DNA of 64,000 nt from positions 17,102 to 81,101 of the forward strand of contig CANEYR010000010.1 in the NCBI GenBank assembly GCA_947444055.1, given 5' to 3'. The notes under the pieces were generated by a model. That model did no database searches and was not told where the DNA came from. It saw only the letters and a program-made list of their open reading frames with translations. The position numbers and the translations under genes are program-made. Every line of letters begins with the position of its first letter. Position 1 is the first letter of the stretch. Source of the stretch: Planctomycetota bacterium. Its GTDB lineage: Bacteria; Planctomycetota; UBA1135; UBA2386. This document shows positions 27,698 through 36,287 of this stretch, piece by piece.

Positions 27698-28576
27698 ATG
27701 AATGAACCGTCCGGAAGCGCTCCGCTAGGCCCGACACCGGCTCAAATTGCCGCGACGATCGACCTGCTTGGCGACGACCACGCGCCGATCGTGACCGCGG
27801 CGCGCGAACGCTTGCTGCGCTGGGGCGGGCTGGCGGCGGCGCCGCTGCGCGAAGGTGCGGAGGCGGAGTCGCTGCGGGTGCGGTCCCGCTGCCGGGCGCT
27901 GCTGCGCACGATCGAAGTGCGAGGTTGCTTGCGGCAATTCGGTTCGTTGCGGTTGGGGCGCACCGGGCGCAGTGCGGCGCCGCCGCTGTTGGAGGGCGCG
28001 GTGTTGCTGTCGCAGATGGTGCGCACCTTCGTGCCAGCCGCGGCCGAGCTGACGGCGATGCTGCGGCGCGAAGCCGCGGAGTTGCGTTCGGCGTGCGGTG
28101 GCCGCAGCCTGCCGACGTGCGCGCGGCTATTGGCGGAACGGTTGCACGATCGCTTGGGCTTGCGCGGTGGCGAGGCGAATGCGCTCGATCTCGATCACGT
28201 GCTGATCGATCGCGTGCTGACGCAGCGCATCGGCGTGCCGGTCACGCTGTCGCTGATCTACCTGCTGGTCGCCCGCTGGGCCGGCTTGTCGGTGGCCGGG
28301 GTCGCGATGCCCGATCACTTCCTGGTGCGTTTGCACGGTGTGCGCCCGGTCCTGGTCGATCCGTACCACGCCGGCCGAACGATCACGAAGACGGATTGCG
28401 CGCGGCATCTGCGCGCCCACGGCTACGACCCGGTGCGCGATCACCTGCGCGATCTCACCGATCGCGAAGTGCTCATTCACTACCTGCGCTGCCTTCGGCG
28501 CGCGGCCAGCCATCGTCCGGTCGCTGAGACGCAAGCGACGTTGGGGCAGGCCATGGCCTTGCTCGAGATCGGCTGA
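27698..28576 (+). CDS. SirB1 / transglutaminase-like family protein
   Basis: The product has 292 residues. The second half matches the SirB1/Transglut_core2 pattern: DLDHVLIDRVLTQRIGVPVT, LSLIYLLVARWAGL, then VAMPDHFLVRL and VLVDPYHAG. Usual members show a Pro-Ile-Thr-Leu-Ser block (here VPVTLSL) and a Gly/Asp-His-Phe block (here PDHFL). The first 100 residues are a helical repeat-like domain. The function of the family is unclear; a proteolytic or transglutaminase-like role is inferred from the fold. One base separates its stop from the GTG of the next gene. Confidence 0.85.
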   Translation: MNEPSGSAPLGPTPAQIAATIDLLGDDHAPIVTAARERLLRWGGLAAAPLREGAEAESLRVRSRCRALLRTIEVRGCLRQFGSLRLGRTGRSAAPPLLEGAVLLSQMVRTFVPAAAELTAMLRREAAELRSACGGRSLPTCARLLAERLHDRLGLRGGEANALDLDHVLIDRVLTQRIGVPVTLSLIYLLVARWAGLSVAGVAMPDHFLVRLHGVRPVLVDPYHAGRTITKTDCARHLRAHGYDPVRDHLRDLTDREVLIHYLRCLRRAASHRPVAETQATLGQAMALLEIG

Positions 28577-28577
28577 C

Positions 28578-29852
28578 GTGCGCTGGCCCGCGGCGTGGTC
28601 GGGACTCTTAGTCGTCGGCCTGCTGTTGCTTGTCAGTTGCGCCGGAGTCTTCCAACACAGTCGATCGGCCGAGCCGCTGCGCTATGCGATCGAGACTGAC
28701 GCACGTTCCCTCGCCGTTGGCAGTGCGGAACGCGACATCACGCCGGCGGTTGGTGGCTATCTGGCGGGCTTCAGCCTGGCGCGCACCAGTACGCACGTGG
28801 CGTTGCCCCTGAAGGTGCGGGTGCTGGTGCTCGCAACCCCAACGCGCAACGTCGCCATTGTCGGCATCGACAATCTCGGCGTGATGCGGGAAGACGTGGA
28901 TTGGATCAAGCGCGGCCTCGTCGGCTTCGCCAACGGCGATGTGTTCGTCTGTTCGAGCCACACCCATGCTGGCCCAGATCTGATCGGGATGTGGGGTTGG
29001 TACTTCATGTCGTCTGGGCGCGACCGTGAGTACTTGGTGACGGTGCGCGAGGCGGTGGTCGCCGCGGTGGCGGCGGCGCGCGCCAAGGCTGTGCCTGCGC
29101 GCTTGCAACTCGGGCAAGCCATGCTGCCACCGATCGGTTTGGTGAAGAACGCCAACCGCCCCGGAGTCTTCGATCGCCGCGTCACCGTGCTGCAGGCGGT
29201 GTCGATGGCGGACGACAGCCCGCTCGGCACCCTGCTGCATCTCGCTTGCCACCCGGAGGTCTTGCCGCGCCGCAACACCGCGATCAGTTCTGATTTCGTG
29301 GGGGCATTGTGTGAGGGCTGGCGAGAACGTGGCCACGGCCAAGCCGTGTTCGTGAACGGCGCGCTTGGCGCGATGATCTCGCCAGAAGGCCTGACGCGCG
29401 ATGACGCTGGCGTGACCGCATTTGGGCAGCGGGCCTGTGACGTCTGCGAGCAGGCGTTGGCGTCGTCGAGCACCTTGCCGGTGGCATCGCTCGAGGTGCG
29501 GCGCACGGACGTGTATTTGCCGATGGTGTCCGCAGGCTTTCGTCTAGGTCGGTTGACGACGACCTTGCAGCGCGAACTGTTCGATGGTGCCGCGCGCAGT
29601 TCGGTCGGCTACCTGCGGCTGGGAGCGTTCGAAGCGATCGCCGTGCCTGGTGAGATGGAGCCCGCGTTGGCGGAACAAGTGCGCGCCGAGTTGCGGCGGC
29701 CCGACCTCGTGGTGTTTGGTCTTTGCGATGACGAGGTGGGTTACCTGCTGCGGGAACAGGACGCGTCGGACCCTGAGTTTGCCTACGAGCGCTCGATGAG
29801 TCCGTGTCGCTTGGCTGGTGAGATCGTGCGCGCGGCGTTGACTGGGCGTTGA
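28578..29852 (+). CDS. Neutral/alkaline ceramidase-like protein, membrane-anchored
   Basis: The product has 424 residues from a GTG at 28578, one base after the upstream stop. A hydrophobic N-terminal segment (WSGLLVVGLLLLVSCAGVF) contains LLVSC, so it may be a lipoprotein or an anchored protein. The body shows VGSAERDITPAVGGYLAGFS and VFVCSSHTHAGPDL, the N-terminal and metal-binding signatures of the PF04734 neutral ceramidase-like family, which hydrolyse an amide bond in lipids. The His-rich metal site is partly visible (SSHTHAG, HLACHPEVLP). Substrate not established. Likely co-transcribed with the SirB1-like gene. Confidence 0.8.
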   Translation: MRWPAAWSGLLVVGLLLLVSCAGVFQHSRSAEPLRYAIETDARSLAVGSAERDITPAVGGYLAGFSLARTSTHVALPLKVRVLVLATPTRNVAIVGIDNLGVMREDVDWIKRGLVGFANGDVFVCSSHTHAGPDLIGMWGWYFMSSGRDREYLVTVREAVVAAVAAARAKAVPARLQLGQAMLPPIGLVKNANRPGVFDRRVTVLQAVSMADDSPLGTLLHLACHPEVLPRRNTAISSDFVGALCEGWRERGHGQAVFVNGALGAMISPEGLTRDDAGVTAFGQRACDVCEQALASSSTLPVASLEVRRTDVYLPMVSAGFRLGRLTTTLQRELFDGAARSSVGYLRLGAFEAIAVPGEMEPALAEQVRAELRRPDLVVFGLCDDEVGYLLREQDASDPEFAYERSMSPCRLAGEIVRAALTGR

Positions 29853-29903
29853 CGCGACTGGGCGTTGACGCGACTGGCCGGTGACGCGGCTGGCCCGCGC
29901 GCG

Positions 29904-30548
29904 CTAGCCGAAGATCGTCGGATACGGCAACCAGCGATCGACGGTGAAGAACACCGGCCAGAAGAGGTCGCCGAGGTATCGCGAGAGCAGCACGATCACG
30001 ACGAGGGTGCTGTACGGAATGGCGAGGATCGCATCGAACAGGCGTCCCGATGGCGGGTACAGGCCGCGCACGACGCCGGCCCCATCGAGCGGCGGTAGTG
30101 GCACGAGGTTGAACATCGCGAGCAGCAGGTTGAGGCGCAGGAATTGCGCGGCGATGTCGCGAATGGCCTGCTCGCTGCCGCCAGTGGGGCGGGCGATGTA
30201 CCACAACACGGCGAACGCGATGGCTGCGAGCAACACGTTGGCCAGCGGTCCCGCGAGCGACATCAGCGCCGCGCGGAGTGGATAGCGAGTGGCCCAGTCA
30301 GGGTTGTAGGGTGCGTGCGCAAAGCCAAAGCAGTACTTGCCGCCGGAGGCATAGAGCGTCAGCAGCGGCAGCACGACCATCCCGAACGGCTCGCGCCGTA
30401 TGTGCGGGATGGGGTTCAACGTCACTTGGCCAGTGCCATAGGCCGTGCGGTCGCCGCCGAGCATGGCGACCCATGCGTGCGCCGCCTCGTGCACCGTGAG
30501 GCTGATGATCAGTGTCACGAACGGCAGCAGCAGTTCGACCCAGTTCAC
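29904..30548 (-). CDS. Site-2-protease/M50-type membrane metalloprotease
   Basis: The product has 214 residues. HEAAH at residues 20-24 is the zinc-binding HExxH inside the first membrane helix, and NLVPLPPLDG near residue 163 supplies the third ligand motif. The protein has about five membrane segments and matches the small YwhC-type site-2 proteases, which lack a PDZ domain. The start is a GTG at 30548 that overlaps the xseB stop (GTGA), so I prefer it to an upstream in-frame ATG that lies in xseB sequence. Its substrates are unknown. Confidence 0.88.
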   Translation of the reverse strand: MNWVELLLPFVTLIISLTVHEAAHAWVAMLGGDRTAYGTGQVTLNPIPHIRREPFGMVVLPLLTLYASGGKYCFGFAHAPYNPDWATRYPLRAALMSLAGPLANVLLAAIAFAVLWYIARPTGGSEQAIRDIAAQFLRLNLLLAMFNLVPLPPLDGAGVVRGLYPPSGRLFDAILAIPYSTLVVIVLLSRYLGDLFWPVFFTVDRWLPYPTIFG

Positions 30549-30814
30549 GCGTCCACCTCGTCGTCGGTGGCGGCAGGCGGTGCGGCGTCGTTTTGCATCG
30601 ACGCACTCACTTCGGAGGTGATCTTCTTCACCTTCGTCTCCGTGGCGGCCAACCGCTGGCGGCACAACGCCAGCAAGGCGGCGGCGCGCTCGACCTTCTC
30701 GGTGAGCACATCGAGATCGATTTGGCCCGTCTCGATGTCCTGCAGGATCTGCTCCAGCTCCGAACTGGCGGCAGCGTAGGTGGGCTCATCGCCCTTCTTC
30801 TTTTTGTCGCTCAT
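30545..30814 (-). CDS. xseB: Exodeoxyribonuclease VII small subunit
   Basis: The product has 89 residues. The conserved helix pair YAAASSELEQILQDIETGQI and DVLTEKVERAAALLALCRQR is typical of XseB, which binds XseA to form exonuclease VII, a single-strand DNA exonuclease. It overlaps xseA (ATGA at 30811-30814) and the downstream protease (GTGA). The Ala/Asp-rich tail is poorly conserved. Confidence 0.95.
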   Translation of the reverse strand: MSDKKKKGDEPTYAAASSELEQILQDIETGQIDLDVLTEKVERAAALLALCRQRLAATETKVKKITSEVSASMQNDAAPPAATDDEVDA

Positions 30815-32442
30815 GGCGAGTTCTCGTGAACGTGGTCGACGCGGGTGTCGGCGTGGCCGTCGCGCCAGTGCACGCGGATGATCTGGTCTTTCTGGATGCG
30901 GGTGACGGAAGGGGCCACGCGACCGTCGGCAAGACGGACGATGGCGAAGCCGCGCGCCAGCACGCGCGCCGGATCGAGCAGCCGCACCTTGGTCGCGTGT
31001 TGTTCGAGGCGCGCAGCGGCCCGCTCAAGCTGGCGTTCGCTGGCGTTGTGGGCGCGCACCGTTGCCTGCTGCAAGGTCTGCTGTTCGTGGCGCAGCCGCA
31101 AGCGCGTCGCGGTGTGCAGTTCGTTGCCGGCTCTTGCCAGCTCGGCGTGCGCGCGCACGAGGCGCAGGGTGGTAGCGCGCTGCAGAGAACGCGCGAGCGC
31201 CGCGAGCGAATCGCGCTGGTCGGCGAGGGCGGCACTGGCGGCGGCGTGCAGACGGCGGGTGCGGTCCACGACATCGCCGCGCGCGTCCTCGACCCCGCGC
31301 ACCAGCAGTTCGGCCACTGCGGTCGGCGTCTTCTCCGAGTGCGCGATCGCATCCAGCACCGATTGGTCGCGCTGGTGGCCGATGCCGACGATCACCTTGA
31401 GCGGGTGCTTGGCGACTGCGAACGCCACGTCGCGATCGTCGAACCACGCCAGATCGGTGCGCGACCCACCGCCGCGCATGATGCAGAGCACGTCGAAGTG
31501 CTCGGCGTGGTCGGCAAACCAAGCCAGGCCTGCGAGCAAGGTGGGCTTCAGGTCGAGGCCCTGCACCTTGATCGGAAACAGCGTGATGTCGAGTCCGACC
31601 TTGGCCTCCTCGACATGGCGGCGAAAGTCGTTCCAGCCGTCGGCATCCGGGCTCGTCAGCACACCGATGCGCAGGGCTGGCACGGCAAAGCCAAGGGACC
31701 GATTGCGCTCGATGAGGCCCAGCTGGGCGAGCTCACGCAGGATTTGTTCTTTCGTCAGCGCCAACTTGCCGAGCGTGAAGCTCGGATCGATGTCCTGCAC
31801 AACGATCTGGAAGCGGCCGGTGGCGACGTAGAGATCCACGCGCACGAGAACGCGCACTTCAATGCCGTCGCGCAGAGTCAGCGGCGGGTCGTGGGCGGCG
31901 AGAGTTGGCAGCAGGCGGTCGCCGGTGGCGGCGAACAGCGCGACTTCGACGGCCGCCATCGGTCGCGCTTCGCCGCGGGCCTTCTCGATCAGTTGGAAGA
32001 AGCGATGCTGACGGCCTGCATTCTTGTCGAAGTCGATGACTTCGCCAATGACCCAGAACGTCTCGGGAAACTGCCGCCGCAGGCCGTCGCGCACCTGCGC
32101 ATTGAGCGCGGAGACGGTCAGCGCTTCGGTCGTCGCCGTCGTCGCCGCGTTCGCCGCCGCCGCGTCGAGCGTTGGCAGGGCCTTGCCCGCTGGTCGTGTG
32201 GCCGGCATGGCGCGCAAGGTGCCGGCCATCAACGACGGGATCTCTGGCGCGAAGTCGAAGAGATGCCGCGACAGCGCGTTGAACACCTGTTCGACGGCGG
32301 TAGCAGGAACTCGCCACAGCTTTTGCTTGGGGTCCCAACGGCGGCCCGGCAACTCCTTCACGATCGCGACCAAGTCCTCGCGATATTGAAAGCGGATCAG
32401 CAGCTGCGTGCCGTCCTGATCGAGCTCGACGGTGCCGGTCAT
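30811..32442 (-). CDS. xseA: Exodeoxyribonuclease VII large subunit with an extra N-terminal domain
   Basis: The product has 543 residues. Residues 1-45 form an extra domain (FQYREDLVAIVKELPGRRWD, then KLWRVP) resembling the HARP-type N-terminal domain of SMARCAL1-like DNA-annealing helicases. An Ala/Thr-rich linker follows. The canonical XseA begins at about residue 105 with TVSALNAQVRDGLRRQFP, then GEVIDFD, and the catalytic domain shows VLTSPDADGWNDF, RGGGSRTDLAWFDD and VGIGHQRDQSVLD. With XseB it digests single-stranded DNA. The start is the ATG at 32442. It is 10 bases downstream of lipB. Confidence 0.92.
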   Translation of the reverse strand: MTGTVELDQDGTQLLIRFQYREDLVAIVKELPGRRWDPKQKLWRVPATAVEQVFNALSRHLFDFAPEIPSLMAGTLRAMPATRPAGKALPTLDAAAANAATTATTEALTVSALNAQVRDGLRRQFPETFWVIGEVIDFDKNAGRQHRFFQLIEKARGEARPMAAVEVALFAATGDRLLPTLAAHDPPLTLRDGIEVRVLVRVDLYVATGRFQIVVQDIDPSFTLGKLALTKEQILRELAQLGLIERNRSLGFAVPALRIGVLTSPDADGWNDFRRHVEEAKVGLDITLFPIKVQGLDLKPTLLAGLAWFADHAEHFDVLCIMRGGGSRTDLAWFDDRDVAFAVAKHPLKVIVGIGHQRDQSVLDAIAHSEKTPTAVAELLVRGVEDARGDVVDRTRRLHAAASAALADQRDSLAALARSLQRATTLRLVRAHAELARAGNELHTATRLRLRHEQQTLQQATVRAHNASERQLERAAARLEQHATKVRLLDPARVLARGFAIVRLADGRVAPSVTRIQKDQIIRVHWRDGHADTRVDHVHENSP

Positions 32443-32452
32443 CGGCGCGCGT

Positions 32453-33061
32453 TCATAGTGGAAGGGGAGGATCGGTGAGCACGGAAACCGCCGCGGTGGC
32501 CGCGGCGATGGCATCGGCCATCGTCAGCGCCCGGCCGCTCGCTGTCGCCAAGTCGGTCATGATGTCGGGCGACAGGCCGCATGGGCGCACGGCTTGCCAA
32601 CAGCGCAGGTCCATCGCGACGTTGATGCCGATGCCGTGCAGGTTGATCCAGTGCTTCACGGCAACACCGATCGATGCGAACTTGCGGCCAGCCACGAAGA
32701 CACCGGTGCCGTCGATGGAGGGTTCGGCGGTGAGCCCGAAGGCCGCCGCGACCTGTATGCCGAAGGCTTCCAGGCGTCGCAGCCAGTCGCGCACATCGTT
32801 TTTGGGCAGTCGCACGATCGGATAGACGACGAGCTGGCCGGGGCCATGGAACGTGATCTTGCCGCCGCGTTCGATCGGCACGATGCCAGGCCGCAGCTCG
32901 GTCGGCGGCGTGGCGCGGCCGGCGGTGTAGACCGCCTCATGCTCAACCAAGATCACTCGCCCCGCACTGTCGCCACGATGCACGGCGGCGTGCACTTCGC
33001 GCATGTGCGCGAGCACCGGCTCGTAGGCGGCGCGACCGAGGTTCTCGATTTCCGGGAGCAA
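32453..33061 (-). CDS. lipB: Lipoyl(octanoyl) transferase
   Basis: The product has 202 residues, the usual length. It moves octanoate from acyl carrier protein to lipoyl domains in the cytoplasm. Motifs: VEHEAVYTAGRA, RGGKITFHGPGQLV (His72), GRKFASIGVAVKHW (active Lys127), LHGIGINV, and Cys161 in RPCGL, the acyl-thioester cysteine. It is the first gene of an operon with xseA-xseB-S2P. A small plus-strand gene starts 19 bases away in the opposite direction. Confidence 0.96.
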   Translation of the reverse strand: MLPEIENLGRAAYEPVLAHMREVHAAVHRGDSAGRVILVEHEAVYTAGRATPPTELRPGIVPIERGGKITFHGPGQLVVYPIVRLPKNDVRDWLRRLEAFGIQVAAAFGLTAEPSIDGTGVFVAGRKFASIGVAVKHWINLHGIGINVAMDLRCWQAVRPCGLSPDIMTDLATASGRALTMADAIAAATAAVSVLTDPPLPL

Positions 33062-33079
33062 GGCGGCAGACTAGCGCCC

Positions 33080-33463
33080 GTGGCGCTTGCCGTGATCGTC
33101 CTGTGTGGCCTTGGCCTGCAACAACTGCAGGTGACGCCGTTCCCCGCGTTCGTTGGCCAAGAGGTCACCGTGCGGGCTCATCGCGCCGACGTTGGCCTTG
33201 GTGGCGTGGCGCTGGCGGTGGAAGTGCTTGGCGCCGCGGCCACGCCGTGTGGCACGACGGCATCCGATGGGGTGCTGCACTTCGTCCCGACGCAGTCTGG
33301 TCAGCACGTGTTTGTGGCGACGATCGACGGTGTGCGCACCTTGGCACTGCTAGCCGTCGTCGCCGCCGAAGTTCGCTGGCCCTTGGCGCTCGGCAGTGTG
33401 CCGCTCGGGCTTGCGTTGCTGTGGTGGAACCTCAGCCGATCACGCGGTCGACGTGCCCCTTGA
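33080..33463 (+). CDS. Small secreted/anchored protein, unknown
   Basis: The product has 127 residues from a GTG at 33080. An N-terminal signal (LAVIVLCGLGLQQLQ) precedes a beta-rich middle with PFPAFVGQEVTVRAHRA and LHFVPTQSGQHVF, which recalls an Ig-like or carboxypeptidase-regulatory-like sandwich (DUF4198-like). A C-terminal hydrophobic segment (LALGSVPLGLALLWW) precedes RSRGRRAP. The function is unknown. It ends inside the 3' end of the convergent thioredoxin gene (32-base overlap). Confidence 0.6.
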   Translation: MALAVIVLCGLGLQQLQVTPFPAFVGQEVTVRAHRADVGLGGVALAVEVLGAAATPCGTTASDGVLHFVPTQSGQHVFVATIDGVRTLALLAVVAAEVRWPLALGSVPLGLALLWWNLSRSRGRRAP

Positions 33464-33752
33464 CCGTGCGTAGGTCGGCGTTGCCCATGAAGCGGTCGAC
33501 CTCCTTGCCGTCGCGAAAGAAGATGCAGGTTGGCACGCTCATGATGCCAAAGCTCGCGGCTGCTTCTTGCGCGTTGTCGATGTCGACCTTGTAGACGTCC
33601 ATCTTGCCTTTGTACTCGCCGGCGACCTTGTCGATCGTCGGGGCGAGTGCCTTGCAGGGCTGGCACCAGCTGGCGGAAAAGTCGACGAGCACGGGGACCT
33701 TCGCGGTCTGCAGCGTGCTCTGAAAGTTCTTGTCGTTGAGTTCAGTGACCAT
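33432..33752 (-). CDS. trxA: Thioredoxin
   Basis: The product has 106 residues, the usual thioredoxin length. The active site WCQPC lies at residues 29-33 (Cys30, Cys33), with FSAS before it, the buried Asp region VDIDNA, and the cis-proline in MSVPTCIFF. It is a cytoplasmic disulfide reductase. The ATG at 33752 is chosen because it precedes the first helix (ELNDKNF). It converges with the gene at 33080 and is divergent from the GT2 gene at 33887. Note that QP instead of GP in the active site is seen in some thioredoxins and tunes redox potential. Confidence 0.95.
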   Translation of the reverse strand: MVTELNDKNFQSTLQTAKVPVLVDFSASWCQPCKALAPTIDKVAGEYKGKMDVYKVDIDNAQEAAASFGIMSVPTCIFFRDGKEVDRFMGNADLRTVKGHVDRVIG

Positions 33753-33886
33753 GGTGATTGAGGGGTGCCCCTGGCTGGGCGGGGGAGCGCCGGATTTTGG
33801 CCAATGCGGTCGTCGGCGCAAGGGTTCTGCTCAAGTGTCCGCGATCGCGACGTCGATTCTCGCCACAGCGAGGTGCGGCGAATCGA

Positions 33887-34762
33887 ATGAAGTTGGTCTC
33901 GATTTCGATGGTGAAGAACGAGGAGTACTGGATTTGGTACGCCTTGACTTCGGTTGCACCGCACGTCGACGAGATCCTCGTCTTCGACAACCATTCGCAG
34001 GATCGCACGCCCGAGATCGTTCGAGCCATGCGGCACCTCGGCGACAAGTTGGTGTTGTTTGAGAACTTCGGCGGCTCCGACGAGCAGGAAAACCGCGAGG
34101 CGACGCTGGCAGAAGCGCGGCGCCGCGGTGCCACGCACGTGCTGACGCTCGATGGCGATGAGGTCTATCCGGATGACGGACTGGCGTTGTGTCGGCGCCT
34201 GCTGGAAGTGCACGAGCATGTGCCTGGCCTCAGCGACCCGCCGCGCAACCACGGCCGCGCCCTCGACCCACTGCCGACCGACGGCGTCTTGATCAAGAAC
34301 ATCGCTCTGCGGCCGATTTGCCCGGGCTTTGACGGGCCGCACACATGTCGTCCGATTGACTACCTGTGCCCCGACACCGACCACTCCGCCTACAACTACC
34401 TGACGCGGATCACGTCGTTGGCCAACCTGCGTGGCAACGGCCTTGGCTGGGGCAAGCACGGCTTCGTTGAGACCGGCGACGTCTACATCCAGTCGTCACC
34501 GCACACGCTGTGGTTGCCTGGCTTGTGGTTCTTGCACTTCTCGTTCCATCCACGATCGAGCATGCGCAAGCCTGGGTCGATGGAATGGCTGCGCCGACCG
34601 ATGGATCTAGGCAGTGTGCCGATCCACGCACATGTGGCCCTGCCAAGTGCGTTGCTGCGTCCCGATGGGCCGGGCAACCCGACGCTCGAGGCGTGGGGGC
34701 TTTGCGAGCCGCCGCCGGGGCGGCTGCGCGTTCGACTGCACGACTTGATCGCTTCGCTCTAG
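33887..34762 (+). CDS. Glycosyltransferase family 2 (PF13704-like)
   Basis: The product has 291 residues. It starts with KLVSISMVKNEEYWIWYAL and has EILVFDNHSQDRT and VLTLDGDEVYPDD, which is the GT-A nucleotide-binding region with the metal-binding DGDE. The second half is rich in His and aromatic residues, possibly the acceptor side, but is not well conserved. It probably transfers a sugar to an unknown acceptor. The ATG at 33887 precedes the first strand. It is divergent from the thioredoxin gene. Confidence 0.8.
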   Translation: MKLVSISMVKNEEYWIWYALTSVAPHVDEILVFDNHSQDRTPEIVRAMRHLGDKLVLFENFGGSDEQENREATLAEARRRGATHVLTLDGDEVYPDDGLALCRRLLEVHEHVPGLSDPPRNHGRALDPLPTDGVLIKNIALRPICPGFDGPHTCRPIDYLCPDTDHSAYNYLTRITSLANLRGNGLGWGKHGFVETGDVYIQSSPHTLWLPGLWFLHFSFHPRSSMRKPGSMEWLRRPMDLGSVPIHAHVALPSALLRPDGPGNPTLEAWGLCEPPPGRLRVRLHDLIASL

Positions 34763-34777
34763 GCGAGGCGAGTGGTC

Positions 34778-35023
34778 TCAGCCCTCGCGATTCATCGCTG
34801 CCAGCAGGCGCTCGGTCGGGATGCCGTTCTGCGCGGCGACGTGTTCGATCGAATCGTGCGGGTTGAAGCCGCAGTTGCGGCAGCCACCCAGGTGGAAGTC
34901 GCGCATCAGTACCATGCCGAGCGATGGATCGGCCGTGAGGCAGTCCAACATGGTCGACTGGGGGGTGAAGCGGCTCGTGTTCGGGGTGTTGGTTGGGTTG
35001 TTCATGTTCGTTCTCGGGTTCAT
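34778..35023 (-). CDS. Small CxxC protein, DUF1858-like
   Basis: The product has 81 residues. The body reads LTADPSLGMVLMRDFHLGGC, then RNCGFNPHDSIEHVAAQNGI, i.e. a GGCRNCG pair of cysteines followed by a helix, as in DUF1858/hybrid-cluster-associated small proteins. The N-terminal ~20 residues are Asn/Thr/Pro-rich. Its ATG overlaps the stop of the Mrp ATPase gene (ATGA at 35020-35023), so it is translationally coupled to it; an ATG at 35005 is the alternative. It may bind an iron-sulfur cluster or another metal. Confidence 0.75.
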   Translation of the reverse strand: MNPRTNMNNPTNTPNTSRFTPQSTMLDCLTADPSLGMVLMRDFHLGGCRNCGFNPHDSIEHVAAQNGIPTERLLAAMNREG

Positions 35024-36084
35024 TCCGCGTTGAGGATGCTCACGCGCTGCGCGACCTTGCCAGCGACGCCAATGAGGGCGCGCGCGCTGGCGGATTCGGG
35101 AAAGGCCACGACGATCGGGTTGCCGTTGTCGCCGCCTTCACGGACCGCGACTTCAAGCGGCACTTGGCCGAGCAAGGGCACTCCGAACTCGCGCTCGATC
35201 TTGTGGCCGCCACCTTGGCCAAACAGGTAGTAGCGCTCGGTTTGGCCGGGGGGCGTGAACCAAGCCATGTTTTCGACGATGCCGAGGATCGGCACGTTCA
35301 CGGTTTGGAACATGCGGATCGCCTTCCTCACGTCGAGCACGGAGACGTCCTGGGGAGTGGTCACGATGACAGCTCCCATCAGGTGCGCTTGCTGGCTCAG
35401 CGACAGTTGCGCATCGCCCGTACCCGGTGGCAGGTCGACGACCAAGTAGTCGAGATCGTGCCAAGCGACATCGAACAAGAATTGCCTTACCGCGGAGTGC
35501 AGCATCGGGCCGCGCCAGATGACCGGTTGGTCATCAGCGACCAAGAGCGCCATCGACATCACCTGCAGGCCGTGTCGTTCGAACGGCACGATCTTCTTGT
35601 CGACGACCATGGGCTGGCCGGTCACACCAAGCATCAGCGGCACGTTCGGGCCGTAGACGTCGGCGTCAAGAATGCCCACCTTGGCGCCGGTCTGGCGCAG
35701 GGCGCAAGCGAGGTTGACAGCGACGGTTGACTTGCCAACGCCACCCTTGCCCGACGACACGGCGATGACGTTCTTGACACCCGGGATGAGCCCCTTGTTG
35801 CCCAGCACCGGCCGACTCGACGTGACGCGGGCCGTCATTTCGATGCTGACTTTGGCGACGCCTGGCAGGGCCCGCACCGCGCGTTCAGCCTGGCTCTTCA
35901 TCAGGTCCTTGACCGGACAGGCGGGGGTCGTCAGCTCGATTGCGAAGGCGATGCTGTCACCGCAGATGCGCAGGTCTTTAATGAAACCGAGGGCGACGAT
36001 GTCTTGGTGAAGGTCTGGATCTTGGACCGCGCGCAGGGCGTCGAGGACGGCGGCTTCAGTAGGGGCGACGAGCGGAACGGCCAT
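35020..36084 (-). CDS. mrp: Mrp/ApbC-type iron-sulfur ATPase, lacking the CxxC
   Basis: The product has 354 residues. A DUF59/MIP18-like N-terminal domain (DLHQDIVALGFIKDLRICGD, TPACPVKDLM) is followed by the P-loop ATPase (SSGKGGVGKSTVAVNLACAL) and IIWRGPML-type signature (here PVIWRGPMLHSAV) of the Mrp/Nbp35 family, which load iron-sulfur clusters onto target proteins. In well-studied members a CxxC follows the ENMA/ENMS motif. Here ENMAWFTPPGQTERYYLFGQ has no Cys at all. The next, overlapping gene encodes a small CxxC protein. Confidence 0.92.
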   Translation of the reverse strand: MAVPLVAPTEAAVLDALRAVQDPDLHQDIVALGFIKDLRICGDSIAFAIELTTPACPVKDLMKSQAERAVRALPGVAKVSIEMTARVTSSRPVLGNKGLIPGVKNVIAVSSGKGGVGKSTVAVNLACALRQTGAKVGILDADVYGPNVPLMLGVTGQPMVVDKKIVPFERHGLQVMSMALLVADDQPVIWRGPMLHSAVRQFLFDVAWHDLDYLVVDLPPGTGDAQLSLSQQAHLMGAVIVTTPQDVSVLDVRKAIRMFQTVNVPILGIVENMAWFTPPGQTERYYLFGQGGGHKIEREFGVPLLGQVPLEVAVREGGDNGNPIVVAFPESASARALIGVAGKVAQRVSILNAE

Positions 36085-36287
36085 TGGGGCGGCCTAAATA
36101 GCCTTGGAACGGGGCCATTTTCAAGCGGCTTGTTCGAGGCGGCCACGCCACGGGGCCACAGTTCTCGTCGGCGGTGGCTCACGAAGGGAAGACAACAGCC
36201 CTCATCTCGTCTCAGGCCCCTGGAAACGTCGGGCTTGAGCTAGCATTCTCCGCCGTTGCCCTTCTTCCTTTGCACCCTGGAACTCTG

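Noticed and set aside
26034..27737. An N-terminal extension of the decarboxylase to 27737
   Set aside because: The added segment is not protein-like and would overlap the SirB1-like gene start. The conserved domain begins after the ATG at 27476.
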